A model generated the notes under the pieces. It saw only the letters and a list, made by a program, of their open reading frames with translations, was not told the DNA's origin and did no database searches. From the NCBI RefSeq assembly GCF_000237925.1, contig NW_017385987.1:1736001-1800000 (forward strand): DNA of 64,000 nucleotides, read 5' to 3'. Each line of letters starts with the position of its first letter. Position 1 is the stretch's first letter. The stretch is from Schistosoma mansoni. Taxonomy: Eukaryota; Platyhelminthes; Trematoda; Strigeidida; Schistosomatidae. A program made the translations under genes and the position numbers. Shown in pieces: positions 43,801-57,555 of the stretch.

Positions 43801-46800
43801 ATTTGTAGATGTAGACTTTTCGAACCTGGCAAGTTATTTGACAACATTATATTTAGGCTTCGCACTTCCTCAATAACGTTTCGTTGAGAACTTAATAGCA
43901 TAAGATAAAGTCTTTCTTTATCCGTTTTTTTTCTTATGTTCGCGACTATGCATAATTCCGACATAAAAATGTTATGCAAAAATCTGCGCTAATCAATTGC
44001 AAGAAAGCTCACGCTACCATACATGTAAATATTTGAGAACATTTCCTTAGAACACTGTAGAACATAGGGGTTGGGTGTGAGTAGAGGTCTAGAGGGTTTA
44101 GAAAAACTATTTTATACCATAAAACCACGTGGCATAATGTATATGAGTTTGCTTAAACTTGTGTATTAGAGTGCGAATAGATCACTTGGTTTACAAGAAT
44201 TGTGAGCAATGAGGCTGTTGGAATGTGCCTGACCACTGGTTATATTTACTGATGTAGAAATAACTCAGAAAACGACTCAGAAATGTATAACGGAACTGTG
44301 ACAAGTAAATAACTGTATAACTTGGTGGATCCAATTAATTTTAGAGCTGTTTTTTTTTAATTTATCTCCATAACGGATATTTGTATCAGAAATTGTCAAA
44401 TTATATTTGAGGAGGTTACTTTTTGACGGAATTTTCTTTTCTGAATCGTTTCATAATAAGTCGACATTAGTTAACCAAATTTAGTTATCAATTTTATATC
44501 GTTTCAGTTAGTCACTTCTTTTTGGTTAAACATGTTTGAAATGTTTAGACTTTCATATTATCGAATAGTATTTTCCAGTAATTGTAATTACATTATTGTC
44601 AATATTGGTAATGATAAATGCAAAAATTACCTTTTAAGTTTTCGATTCGTAACCGTAGGATATTAATATTTAAATTTTTGGCCTGTACAGGATATTTTCA
44701 TGTTTACATTAAACAAATACTCAAATCGGCAATAGTTTCACTAGTTTTTCAGATATTAGTTTACTTCAGTCATGATAATATTTGCTTATCTGAACTAAAC
44801 ACTTCAGTAAACGTTTACAAATAAAATGATTTCGTAAAATGTCAAGTGTTACGTAAATGGAGAATGAAATCATGCGTATCTGTTAACTTAGTTACTTCAG
44901 TATTCAGTCGAATGTATCTTAAAACATGTTGGGAGGATTAAAAAACAGAACAACTATTGAGATTGGTAACTTATTCAACAGTTAATTTTCGTCATATAGG
45001 GCTTAGTTTTAAACGTAAAAACAGTGAGTTTTTTTCTCAGATTTTGAGTTTACCATTAAAGTATATGATCAGTGTTATAATGAAGTGGTTTTATTGGTTC
45101 TTCGTATATTCATTCGGTTTATTCACAAACCATGAAAGATAACCAATGATTGATACTACCAAAAAGTTATTGTCTGTTCATGAGTCATTTCCGTAAATAA
45201 CCTGGTAAATTATCGTTATAAAACACTAAAGTAATGTTTATCCAGGTGTTGCAAAATGTATTTTAATCTAAGTAGTATATTTCATTTATAAACTCATTGG
45301 TTACCTGGTCATTTGGTGCTGATTGCAACATGTAACTGGCATTTAAACGCATATCATCTGGATATATTGGAAAACTATTCTGTGTATTTGTGTGTATTTC
45401 TGAAAAACCATTTTCCACCGGGTATATTTGTATAAGGTCCCCCGCAGCTGAAAAAAATGGATAAGTTCTATAATAATATATGTGCCGATAAAGTAAATTA
45501 TTTTTCAATAAACAAATATGCTTTATACATACTTCATACTGCCTTACAGTTAATTGCAGTTTACATGTCCGTTCATATTTCATGTGAATTCATTCAATCA
45601 CTTAATTTATCTTTGGAGTATATCTTAATCCTATTTTAGCTCGGATGAGTACAAATACTTGCTATCATTACTTACAACTTCTTACAATAAATTACTTAGA
45701 TTGATTGGCTAACATGATGATCAGGATATGGTAAATTTAGCTTTTGTAATATCCCCACCATTCATCAAGAAAACATAATCCTATTTCAGTAGTTGGTCAC
45801 GATTTTTAATCGCAGATAAATTTTACTAACATAATATATTTAAAACTGTAAATGTAATTGAACTGGCAATTTTAAAGATCCTACTTTAATGAAATGTTTA
45901 CAGTAAATGTAATTGCAATTAAGTGAACGATGTTCAAATCCATTCATTTCTAAATGATAGACATCAGTGATAAACATTAAAGTGTAAGTATTTTTTTGGT
46001 CCAAGAATGGATAAATGATCAAATTCCTTTTTACATTTTGATTCTATGCTCGTGTTAACATCGTTCCTCATTTATTGTCACCTTTCATTGTTACTTTTAC
46101 GCTGCCTGACAAACGGTAAATCTCTATTGTTTGGATCGTTAAGTACTTTCAAGTTTTCTGATCGTGATATTAAAAGAAACTAATCCCTGTATGTTTTAGA
46201 AAAAAGTATTCACGCTTCATAAGTATGCACACTATGTCTTCATATAGTCTTTGACATAAAAATCTTGATTACTATCAGCTTCATCGATTTTTTCAGAACG
46301 CGTTAAATTAATATTTGTTTAAAATAATAGAATTATTTACTTCAATAATTGTAGTCTTTTGTGTTAAGTTGATTTTAATTGCAAAACAGTTACTGTAGCG
46401 TTCTGACTAAACGTTAATTGATTTAATAAACTGAAAGTTCCCTTAAATTGACTTCCTTTAATAGTCTTTGTCAAGTAAGAATGAGAATCGAAGCAGAATA
46501 ATGTGTATGGGTAAGATATCTTGATTTTAGATGTTTTCTGTTGCGACTACAATCATGTATTACTAATATATTAGATAGAAGGCTCTTATGTAATCTCCAT
46601 AATTGAATTCATGAGTTGACCTAAGCTAGACCACCATTGAAAACCTGGGAGCACTGGACGACCATTTCGTTCTAGTACGAGACTCCTCAACAATTCGCAT
46701 CCATGGTCCCACATGCAGGACTCGAACCCAGTACCTTCGATCTCAAGCGCTTTTCACTAGAACTCCAGGAAGTCTATCTTGAAGCCAGTCATCAGTGAGC

Positions 46801-47604
46801 ACATTGGTTGCGCAAGATCATTAATCGATTGAAGTTAGAAATTAATACCGTCGGATGCCGCTCCAGTGGTCTACACGATAAGCGTTCGCGCGCGAGATTG
46901 AAGGTAATGGGTTCGAGTCCTGCATGTGAGACCGTGGATGCGAATGGTTGAGGAGTCTCCTACTAGAACGAAATGGTCGTCCAGTGCTCTCAGGTTTTCA
47001 GTGGTGGTCTAGCTCAGATTGACTCATGATCTTATTTACTAAAATTACTACAATCTCCACAAGCCCTCATTCTTATGTAATCATCAAATAGCTTTAGAAA
47101 TGCTGTTTAAATGACTATGCTAATTGTTTTCAAACAAATGAATAACTAGGTGATAAGCCACTTGATCTTTTATTCTAATAAACCTTTTTGACCCATCATC
47201 GAGCTGTTTACGTAGCTGCGATTTATATAGCTTGATTTATTTTAGCAAAATCCATTTGAAAATTCTTCCGAAATATATTTTCCTATTATTGCGAATCAGT
47301 AGTGAATAATCAGTCTATGGAATATTATGGGATTTGAAAGGATATAACCGTATTGGAGTGTTGATGTATTTATTGAATGTTAATCACATCACTAAGTAAT
47401 TACTACAGTTCCAAAATTAATACTAAATTCAGCTTATGCATACTAGTACAATTGATGAACCCATTTACTAAGCTCCAATACAGATAGAAGCTGATTAATT
47501 TAGTTTGAGATATTGACATTCCTAGACAATCGTATAAATTCAGGACTTTTAATATGCTGCAGGAAATTTGACTGACATGATAGTAACCTATATTTATTAT
47601 TTAG

Positions 47605-47645
<41 letters not shown>

Positions 47646-50600
47646 GTGAATTTTACTTCATAATTTAGTTAGTGAAGCAAACAACTTGCTTTTTATCTAT
47701 TACAGGTGAGTTTAGTTAAAAAGGGCAACCAAAAATAGCGGGATGAAAATTATATAAAACTGAAATCTAACCATGTCAAGATATGTAAATCATAGAAAAT
47801 TGTTCAAATCAAATAGTGACAAGGAGGATGTATGGTGTTTAAAGAAAAAAAATTCATTCAATGAGATATAATGCAATCTCCAACTGCTTCTCACCAGATG
47901 GTTTACGTTCGTCCTGTTTCATCTTTTGGCGCTTGTATCGTGTAAATAATAATACTACCAATAAATTCGCTATTAAAATAAATGATCCGAATACAGAGAC
48001 TGCAATTATAATCACAAATGCATTATCATCCAAAGAATTTAATTCATGACCAGATCGAACTGATCGTCTTTGAGGATCTGGATTTATGGAGTTTTCAGAG
48101 TTCTTAGAATTTAACCGCCATCTTGAATCCCAATGTCCTCTTTGAATGTTTTTTAATGATTTGGCTTTAACTTCATCCCTCATTACTTCTTCTCCTGACA
48201 ACGAGTCAAATGCTACAGTAAGTTTTTTTTTAATTAAAAGTGTTTATGAGTTTTTAAATCATTAAAAGAATACACAAAGCTTTGTTATAAATTATGATCA
48301 AATATCTTAGAATCTTATCATATCTTGATATTATATTCTTATTGACAAGATGACATTCATCTCTCCATATTTTATTCTTGAATGAATATGAATATTAGAC
48401 CTCCTAAAGTCGTCAGTTCTCTTTCATTCATGCTAAACAATTTACAGTACTCATACAAACTAAATGATTTCCTATTTAAACATATGGATAATGCTTATCA
48501 CACAATCACTGATGCGTGAATCATTACGAATTATTTTGTCTTCAAAGAAATATTTTATGGATAAATCTATTCTTTTGGATATTTTTTTGCTTCAATGAGA
48601 CAGTATATTTTAAATTGAGTTACATTCCCCAAGAGAATTCCCATATTGATCTACTTATTTTATAGAAGAAATCTTCAGGGTACAACTGTTACCAATACAG
48701 TCAATAAGAAAATATAAGAAAAAAAAGATAGGCGATAAACGTTTCAAGTAAACACTTCTTATATCAACATACGTTAAAACTTGATTTTGAATTGGTTAGA
48801 CTTTAGTACAGATTTTCTGTATACTGGTGATTTCCAGTGTTCAGCTTTTTCATTCAAATAATCTTTGACAAATCATTTATTTGTTGTATGCATATTAAAT
48901 TATAATTAAATACATTTCTACTTTCTGTTATATATGCTAACGTTAGGTGAAGGAACGTTCTAAGCAATAAATATAATTTTTGTGGTGTTCTAAGTAGTAG
49001 AAAGAAGGCCTGACTATTCATTCAACCTGGACTTTTCATACAAAGAACCACATCTGACCTTATTGATTTTCCACATAATCTACACACTCAATTTCAACCC
49101 TACTACTTAAAATTAAAAATGTATGCACTTCCTATACCCACCTTTTAACGCACCAATTAATACAGAATCACTTTGATCAAAATAACTTAATATTGACATG
49201 TTCAGATATATTGTGATTTTGGTTGTACTAAAATTATTCTGCATTGTTTCTTTTGAACTACTTAAACTTGTGTTAATTTATTTCGGTTATTTATTCACTC
49301 TGAAAAGGTAACTTACATTAAGTTATGAAATGTCAGAAATACAGTTTTGCACTCATTGGGACATCACAAAAATATATTTATCTTTAACTTTCTACCTAAT
49401 GCTCAATTTATCTGAAACCATCAAGTCCAATCTTAGCACTGTTACCTACAATACTTTATAAGCGTATTGAAGTGTTTAATTTCAATCCAAAACATAATCT
49501 AAATTGAGTAACTATCATTCATTTAATTCACTCAGCGTTTGGTAAATCATTATTATTTCAGGCTTGGTAATAGTTTTTACTAATCTGTTCTATAAAAACC
49601 GTCAGCCTGTCTCATTATATATTTCCTTTTCCACCTGAGTATGCATCGATGCTTTTGGTCGGCTTTATAATTCATGTTTTTTCAACTAGTACAAAAGAAA
49701 GAAATGTTTCTATAATATTTGACATGATGAGAGTTGTACAGTATACCAGATTGTTAAATTGTACGCTACTTATTAACTATTGTTGCTAACATATAATTTT
49801 TTATCCAGACTTCCTTGTAGAAGTTTCTTTTAAAGTTTGAAACTCAAATGAGACATGAAAATAAATCAGAAACAGCAACATCTAGAATAAATGCTTCTTA
49901 GATTGTTATCGATAGTTGTTTTTAATTAGGAAAGAATTAATTAATCATCTAATACTGAAATTAAGTAATTAATACTTTGATCATTTCAACAGTTAACATG
50001 GATTTTTTTTAGCCTGTGGCAAAAGCATATACAGATCTGAATGCAGTAATGATTGGATTTTTTAAATATTACAACTGATAACATATTTAAGTAGAGGTTG
50101 GAAATGGCTACTGATTTTGACACTATGTACAATTTACTATGAGTGAACCTTATTTTTTGATGAGATATAACATTATTAAATTATTGTGACATTTGTAATT
50201 GTATTTTCTTTTAAAAATCTTGAATCTCAGTCAGTCAGTCACAACGTAGAACTTTGTACGTACATACATCAGCTCGAGTTGCCATACTACATTAGCACAG
50301 AGATCCAGTTGTCGATTCAAATCCCATAGTGGTAAAAGTATTAAGAGTATAAGCAGTAATCGGAAAGACTAGGGTTTGAAGATGTTGAATCTACAATTTA
50401 TTTGTTTATTAGTCAACTAGATATATTTATTTTACGCCTTTGTACAATGAAATTATTGAATGGAAACATCAGTTACTGATTTTTAAACACTTACTTAATT
50501 GATTAACTTGATTTTACTGAAATATGATCATATACTTAAGTGAAATTATATATCTGAGTAGAACATAAGAATATTTGTTTAAAAATGTAAACATTCATAC

Positions 50601-53600
50601 ATTAATACATTTGAAGTTTTAATTTGTAAACAAGTAAAGAGAGAATCGAGTCATCACATGAATTAAGTAAAATCCTGTTAAATTTAAAACAATTAGTCCC
50701 TTTGATAAATTTTGATAATGCAATGAGAAGACCCCATTATGTGTTCAAAAACAATTTGTTCTTATCCTTAACCTACCCTGGTAATATTGATTTATTATCC
50801 AGAGTGATCGTCACATTGTTTTTGTATACTTTATTTATTTTCTTTCTTCGTTACGGTTTACCTTTAATCTATCTAGTTGACCTTTTAATTTTCATATAAA
50901 AATGTATATGTGTGATCAGATTGTTCGAAATGTATTGCGCAAATATATCACATAATTCTGATAAACTTCGTCTTCTTATTGCATAACCGAAAATCCTATT
51001 AGTTTGTTTGTAGAGTTTATCGTCTAAATTCATAATTTCAGTATCTCTACATTAAAGAATAACTTATATTTCAATCTATTACAATCAGCTTTTTAGAATA
51101 GCGTAATAAAGAAGAAAAACTAAGTCATGACTTCTGAATTTTTTTGTTCTTTTGGAAAAAAAATATTTGAACTGATATATGTTTTAATTGTAAAGCACAA
51201 AACAGTTATATGATCAAAACTAGTATCTGTCTATCAACTGAATACTATATTCTCTAATGTCATTATAATCCATAAACTATGATAGCGACCAATGAAAATG
51301 GAATGATACTTAATAAAGTAAAGTGATCTCGTTAGGTAACTACTCTTTTCGTAAAGATAACATACAAAATAACTTACCAGTTGTGGAAGCCAAAAGGTAG
51401 GGTGTAAACGATGTTGTAGAAGTTAATGTATTATAAGCACTAACTGACACACGATATGTTGTAGCTTTTTGAAGGCCTATTAAATGCAAGGTAAAAAAAA
51501 TAAATAGAACACAGTGATTAGCGAAATAAATGAAAAAATAGTATTGTACACTAAAATATTTCAGGTTCTTACTAAGTGTTAGTTATGTTTTTCTAGAAAG
51601 AACCTGTCTAGAATTCATATAAGATTTTATAGAAATATTGACAAGTGACAAAAATTTCCGTTATAAGTAGTTATAAGTCTCTTTTTCTGTAGTATATGAA
51701 TGACAACTTTCATTATTACCCAACATTTCATAAGTTATATTGATTTTTGAAAAACAAAAAACTCTCTCAACAATTGTTTTAATAAAACATTTACATTATA
51801 ATTTTGATTACATCATTCGGACAATAAGTAAATGTAGTATAGTGATCTCTTGTTTTACATCTCAAATAAATAATCTATATTGAAAGCGCGAGTCAATTGA
51901 AGCTAGACCACCAGCGAAAACCTGGAAGCACTGGACAGTCGTTTTTCCTATTATGGGACTCCTCAGCAGTGCGCATCCACGACCTCGCCTCGCGAGATTT
52001 GAACCCAGAACCTACCAGTCTATATTGTTTGCTCATATGAAACGAACTGATAAGTTTCAACATTTTGTAAACTGTAAATTAGGCAAAATATAAATGAGAT
52101 TAAATGTTACATTTTCTAGAGGATAGCTGTGTGATACCTTTAGAACATCACTTAGCACTAGAGCCTTTCTCTTATTCATACATTTCGATATTATAATACT
52201 AAAGTATATTCGTAAAAAGTTATTTTATTTATGCTCCTCAATAATAATAAAAGATGGGAACGCTCGTGTTGTAAGAAACTAATTAAATTTTGTTGGAAAA
52301 CGTACTTTTACAATGTTTAAACAAACACTAAATTATTACGCTTACTACTATACATCTTGCAACAGAAGATAAGAAAAGAATAGTCATCGGTCAAATTTTA
52401 AAATATACAAAGAACGTTTGGTAAAGTTAACTGATCGTCTAGTGTTATAATATTTATTAATTATAAGCCCGAAAATCAAAATTTCCATAACATACCATAC
52501 AATAAAGATATTAAGTTAGTTTTAGCGCTGATTGAATCCATGAGGAAGCATTAGTTATCTCAAGACTACGGGTTCATCTTGTTGACAAGTACTAAACAAC
52601 ACGAAACTCGGGTTTAATATTTCTCGTTGATTGCCCATAACCATCACCCAACAGTTTAGTTTTGTCACATTATATATTTTAATGGTCTATATAAGCGATT
52701 AACATCTATTACAAGATAGCTTACATGAAACTATTTTATACATAGTAATTCATCAACTAACATTTCATTGTATGTAGGGGCTACTTTATTGCTAAACTCA
52801 TAAATAATCTAAGTAACTTTATACATAAAGAGGATATTTTGGAGAATGAATGACCAGTCAAAGAATTTCACTATAGTTTGTAAGATTTACAGAACCTGTT
52901 CTGTTACAATGATCAGGCGTTGGAACTCGAATCATAGTTTTGGTTTTGCTGATTGGATTTTGTATACGACAATAATAAGTGAAGATGAATAAAAATCTAA
53001 CATCATGGAATCCTTCATTTTTCTTCTATTCCGTGTTAAATTCATATTTGACTTATTCGTAATAATCTTCCTGAAACGTTTTTATTCCATAATTTATTTG
53101 CTAGGATTTAGTTGTTGGTTGCTTTTTTGGTTATTTCTTTAACAAAATTCATCTATTAGAACTAATTAAAGCCCATTCAGAAAAGCTAATTCGAAGTTTA
53201 ATCTTTTATTTTCATGATTTTGAGATGAGTTTCATGTGTTGTTTGACTACGATGTTGAAATTTATGCTGTATTTACTGATTAATGCTTCTACTTTTTTTT
53301 GATAACTGAAATTCAGCTCTATGCATCACATATGTCCAACTACGAAGTAGATTTACAGTTAAGTTGAGCTGTTGGAGTGTGGCATTCCGTAAGCTTATTA
53401 TTTCGATAACTGATTTCTTGGTAGTTGTTTTTAATCAAATAGTGTACACAGAAAGAAAAGTAGTTTCTTCTGTCACCATTTCTGGCTAACAATTTCAGGA
53501 AAATAAAGTTGTAAAAATTTTACGCCGAATTTACCAGTGATACTGTAGGTTAATACTTCATTGTCTAAATCTTCTTTAATATTGACTTTATCATGATGAT

Positions 53601-56121
53601 CTGGGTCTTCATTTGGGTGCCAATGTAACTGAATGAGAAAATAATAAAAAATGATGACGATAAGTATATCCTTGTATATGTTCTTATGGATACATGAATA
53701 ATAAATCATTTCGCTATCAGTAGCTGAGAAATCGAATGGTGAAATACATGATATTTTTAACTATTTAAAAAGATGGTTGGTTGAGATTTATTCACTCACG
53801 GAAACAGCTTAAAGAGCCATTAGAAACTAGCTTAAACTGGACAAATTATACATTTTAGTTTATGGCTTTTCAGGTATACGTACTTGAAATTGCAGTCAAG
53901 TCGGAAGCAGGCTCTACAAGTATCATAATGGCAGGATTGAATTACTGAGTCTGAGTTCAGTAGTTATTACTAACAATACTAATCAGTTTACAAAAATGCA
54001 TAAATACAATATAATGGCATCGATAATAACTATTTCACTACCGCTAAATGGGATATTATTATTACATAATCCGTAATTGAATGTTTGAGAGGATAGTGAA
54101 GCAGACATATAACTGAAAGGCATCCTCTTGACGTCAACAAAGTATCTTCCATTCAAAATTAATAGTGTTATCATTCTAAAAATGTAGTTGGTTGTGATAA
54201 TAAATGACAAGATACAGACATATTTTGAATGGATAACTTCTTTGAAAAATATTTAGCAGTCAATAATACAATTCATACTTTAATTTACTAATGAAAATAT
54301 GAATTATCTTATTCATTATCAAGAGCTCACAGAATTTTTGTTGAAGCTAAGGGATACTACAAACATTATTACTGGGTATTTGTTTGGGTTGGTATGAAAC
54401 TGTTCTTATGGATAAATTAGCAGCAATGTCTGTAGATAGATTAGGTTAGTTGTGGTAGAAATCAAGGTGTTTTTATGTAACCAATGAAGCAAACGACGAT
54501 TTACAATATGTAAACAGTACAGTAGGTAGCTGTGGGTTGAGAAAAGTTGAAAACTTTGAGTGCGATTATCACTTAAATACAGACTAAAGTACAATCAAGA
54601 AACGTTATGTGTTCATAAGACATGGGAAGTATTGAATATATTTAGTGTAGCCCTTTGTATTGTGATCTAATTGTTGTAAGTTTTTTGTAAATACTTTTCC
54701 TGTACTATAAGTGAAGATCTTTTGGATCTTAGTTATATTAGTAAATAGTACAATGTTTATTTCTTCAGAAAACTGTTTATGTTATCCCCAAAAGAAAAAA
54801 TTTAAAAGATTATAACTACTCGATTTTTTTTGTAATTTAAATATTATCAACTAAATCTTGTAATATTTATCTATGAATTGTTCAGTTCAATGAACAGAAC
54901 TGCTGATAGATCGTAGAAGTTGAGTTTCAAAATTCTACATTAAAATAAAAAAAGTATATTCAATATCCTGGGGAAGCATCATTGATAAACAAGGAGGATC
55001 GGATGCAGATGTAAAGACGAGGATTGGCAAAGCAAGGACAGCATTCCCACAATTGAAGAACATGTGGAACTCAAAACAACTGTCAACTAACTTCAAACTC
55101 ACAATCTTCAATATGAACGTCAAGACAGTCCTACTGTACCGAGCTGGAACGTCGAGAACTACTAGTTGACTAATTCCACCGACTAATTCCAAAGTGAGAA
55201 TCTTCAATACGAAGATCAAGATAGTCAGTTCCGTACGGAGCTGAAATGTGGAAAACTACTACATCCATCGTCAAGATGGTACAAGTATTTATAAACGGTT
55301 GTCTACACAAAATACTCAACATTCACTGACCGGATACCATCAACAACAGCTTCCATCTGAAGAGGAAATTTGGAAAAGAACTTTGAAGTCTATTGGACAT
55401 ACATTGCAGAGATCACCAAACTGCATCACGAGACAAACCCTAACTTGGAATCTTGAAGGGAAGCAGAAAAGAGGAAGGCCAAAGAATACATTATTCCGGG
55501 AAATGGAAACAGATATGAAAAGAATGAATAACAACTGGAAAGGATTATCCAGCACAGAGTTGAATTGGAGAGTACTGGTGGGTGGCCTATGCTCTTCCAC
55601 GAGAGGTAACAGGCGTGAGTAAGTAAGTGAGTAAGAAATATTCAATATCCAAGAATGTAAAAGGTATAGACAGTCGAAACGAGTTTTAGTGTAATAAACT
55701 ATAATTCTTATAATGTTAATGTTACTTTTTAACTATGTTTAACCTGTTCTATTTCCTGCCTTTTAATTGTAACTGAGTAGATTAAAACAAAATCTAGAAA
55801 TCATATGAAGGAATTATAAATTATGCATAATATATTTTTGGAATCAAATTTTAAAATGAAGGTCACTATACATAATCTCCACTATGTATATTATGATTAT
55901 GTTTATTATTTTACCATTGTTAAGAAAGTGAAATATTTCTGATTATACAATTAGAACAATCTAGTAACATTTCCACACATTATAAAGAGTAGGTGACTTA
56001 TTTTGTATACAGAATATTTAAAAAACCTAGCAGACAGTAGTTTTGAGTGATTTTTCCGTGTTGCTAAGTAGTAACAAGAAGTAAGTTTCAACATTTTTTA
56101 ATTCTGTTGGATAATGTCTTC

Positions 56122-56176
<55 letters not shown>

Positions 56177-57508
56177 GTAATACGTTCTTCAGTTCAAAGT
56201 AACTTTGCTAACATGTTTACATTACAAGACTTTCAAAAGAGTGATAGTCGTGTTTTTAGAACGTGTTTAGTCTTAGAATATGTTATAGATTTTGTTTAGT
56301 CAGAGAATTGATAATACAAATAAACATGTGTCTATGACTGAATGGGTTCAACTGATTAGAATTTCAACATCCACAATTCCTATTCAAACCTAATTTTATG
56401 ACTAAACCTGACTATTATTCTCTTCTAAGGTGAATATCCCCTGAGATATTAGAATGTGTGACGATGAAATGAGTTATGGATTACAATTTGTATTGCAATG
56501 TGAATAAAATTCTTTGATAAAGCATGAAAGGGTAAGAGCTTACCCTAAATGGTACGACTGAAACTTAGTGAACATAGAACAGAGAACGCAGATAACGTTA
56601 CAGAAATAACATTATGAATTCCGTAACTGATAGTTTAAACGATAAAACAAAAATTTATCTTACCTCTTAACACTCTAATAATTATGTTATATCAAAATTA
56701 TGTCAAAATTAGTGTTGTTGATGAAAGATCAGCTGACATGTATTTTCCAACTACATATTATTTTTGCATCTGATGTCAATTCATAACAAAACTGTCCTCC
56801 GAAAAACCATTTAAAAAAATTTATCAATCAGAGATCATCATCTGAACTAAATATAACTTTTTTTTAAACTGATTTCAGTAGATTTCTGACCTACTTACCA
56901 AGAAGCTTTGTTCTGGACCACCATTAAATCCTTGAGTCCAAGAAACTGTTAAACTTGTACTAGTTGCATTCAATAAACGTGGTGAACTTGGAAGATCAGG
57001 TTGAGTTGGACGTATTAAATCTACACGACCAGTATCTTCACCAACTAAATTTTTTGCCTATTTCAATAAAAAAAATTTGTTTTTCAGTTTTAATTAAAAT
57101 AAAATGGATTAGTTTTTTTTTATTAAATAATCAGGTTACTGTTATTAATAAATAAATTGATCTTCATTATTATTTAAAAAAAATGGAAACTAAATTTCGG
57201 TTCGAAATCGTTTTAAAAATTAACTATTCAATAAAAATATAAATTCATAATATGTCACAAATCAGAAGCTGGTCTTTTTTTTTAAAAAAATTTTAATAAA
57301 AAGAAAATTATGTTATATTTGGTCATAATTGTTTGTTATATATTGAGAGAAAAAGTGATTCAATGTGAATTGAATTAAAATCAATAGCGGAATGTTCAAT
57401 TTTATTTTACATACCAATCTTGTTTAATCAATATTTACTATAGTTACCGAAAATAAATTTTGTAAGATATAAAAAGATCAACAATTGAAAATGATTATAT
57501 CAGCTGAG

Positions 57509-57555
<47 letters not shown>

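Noticed and set aside
56114-56299. A 61-residue ORF with a Tyr-Ile run
   Set aside because: The run is the translated (TA)n microsatellite.
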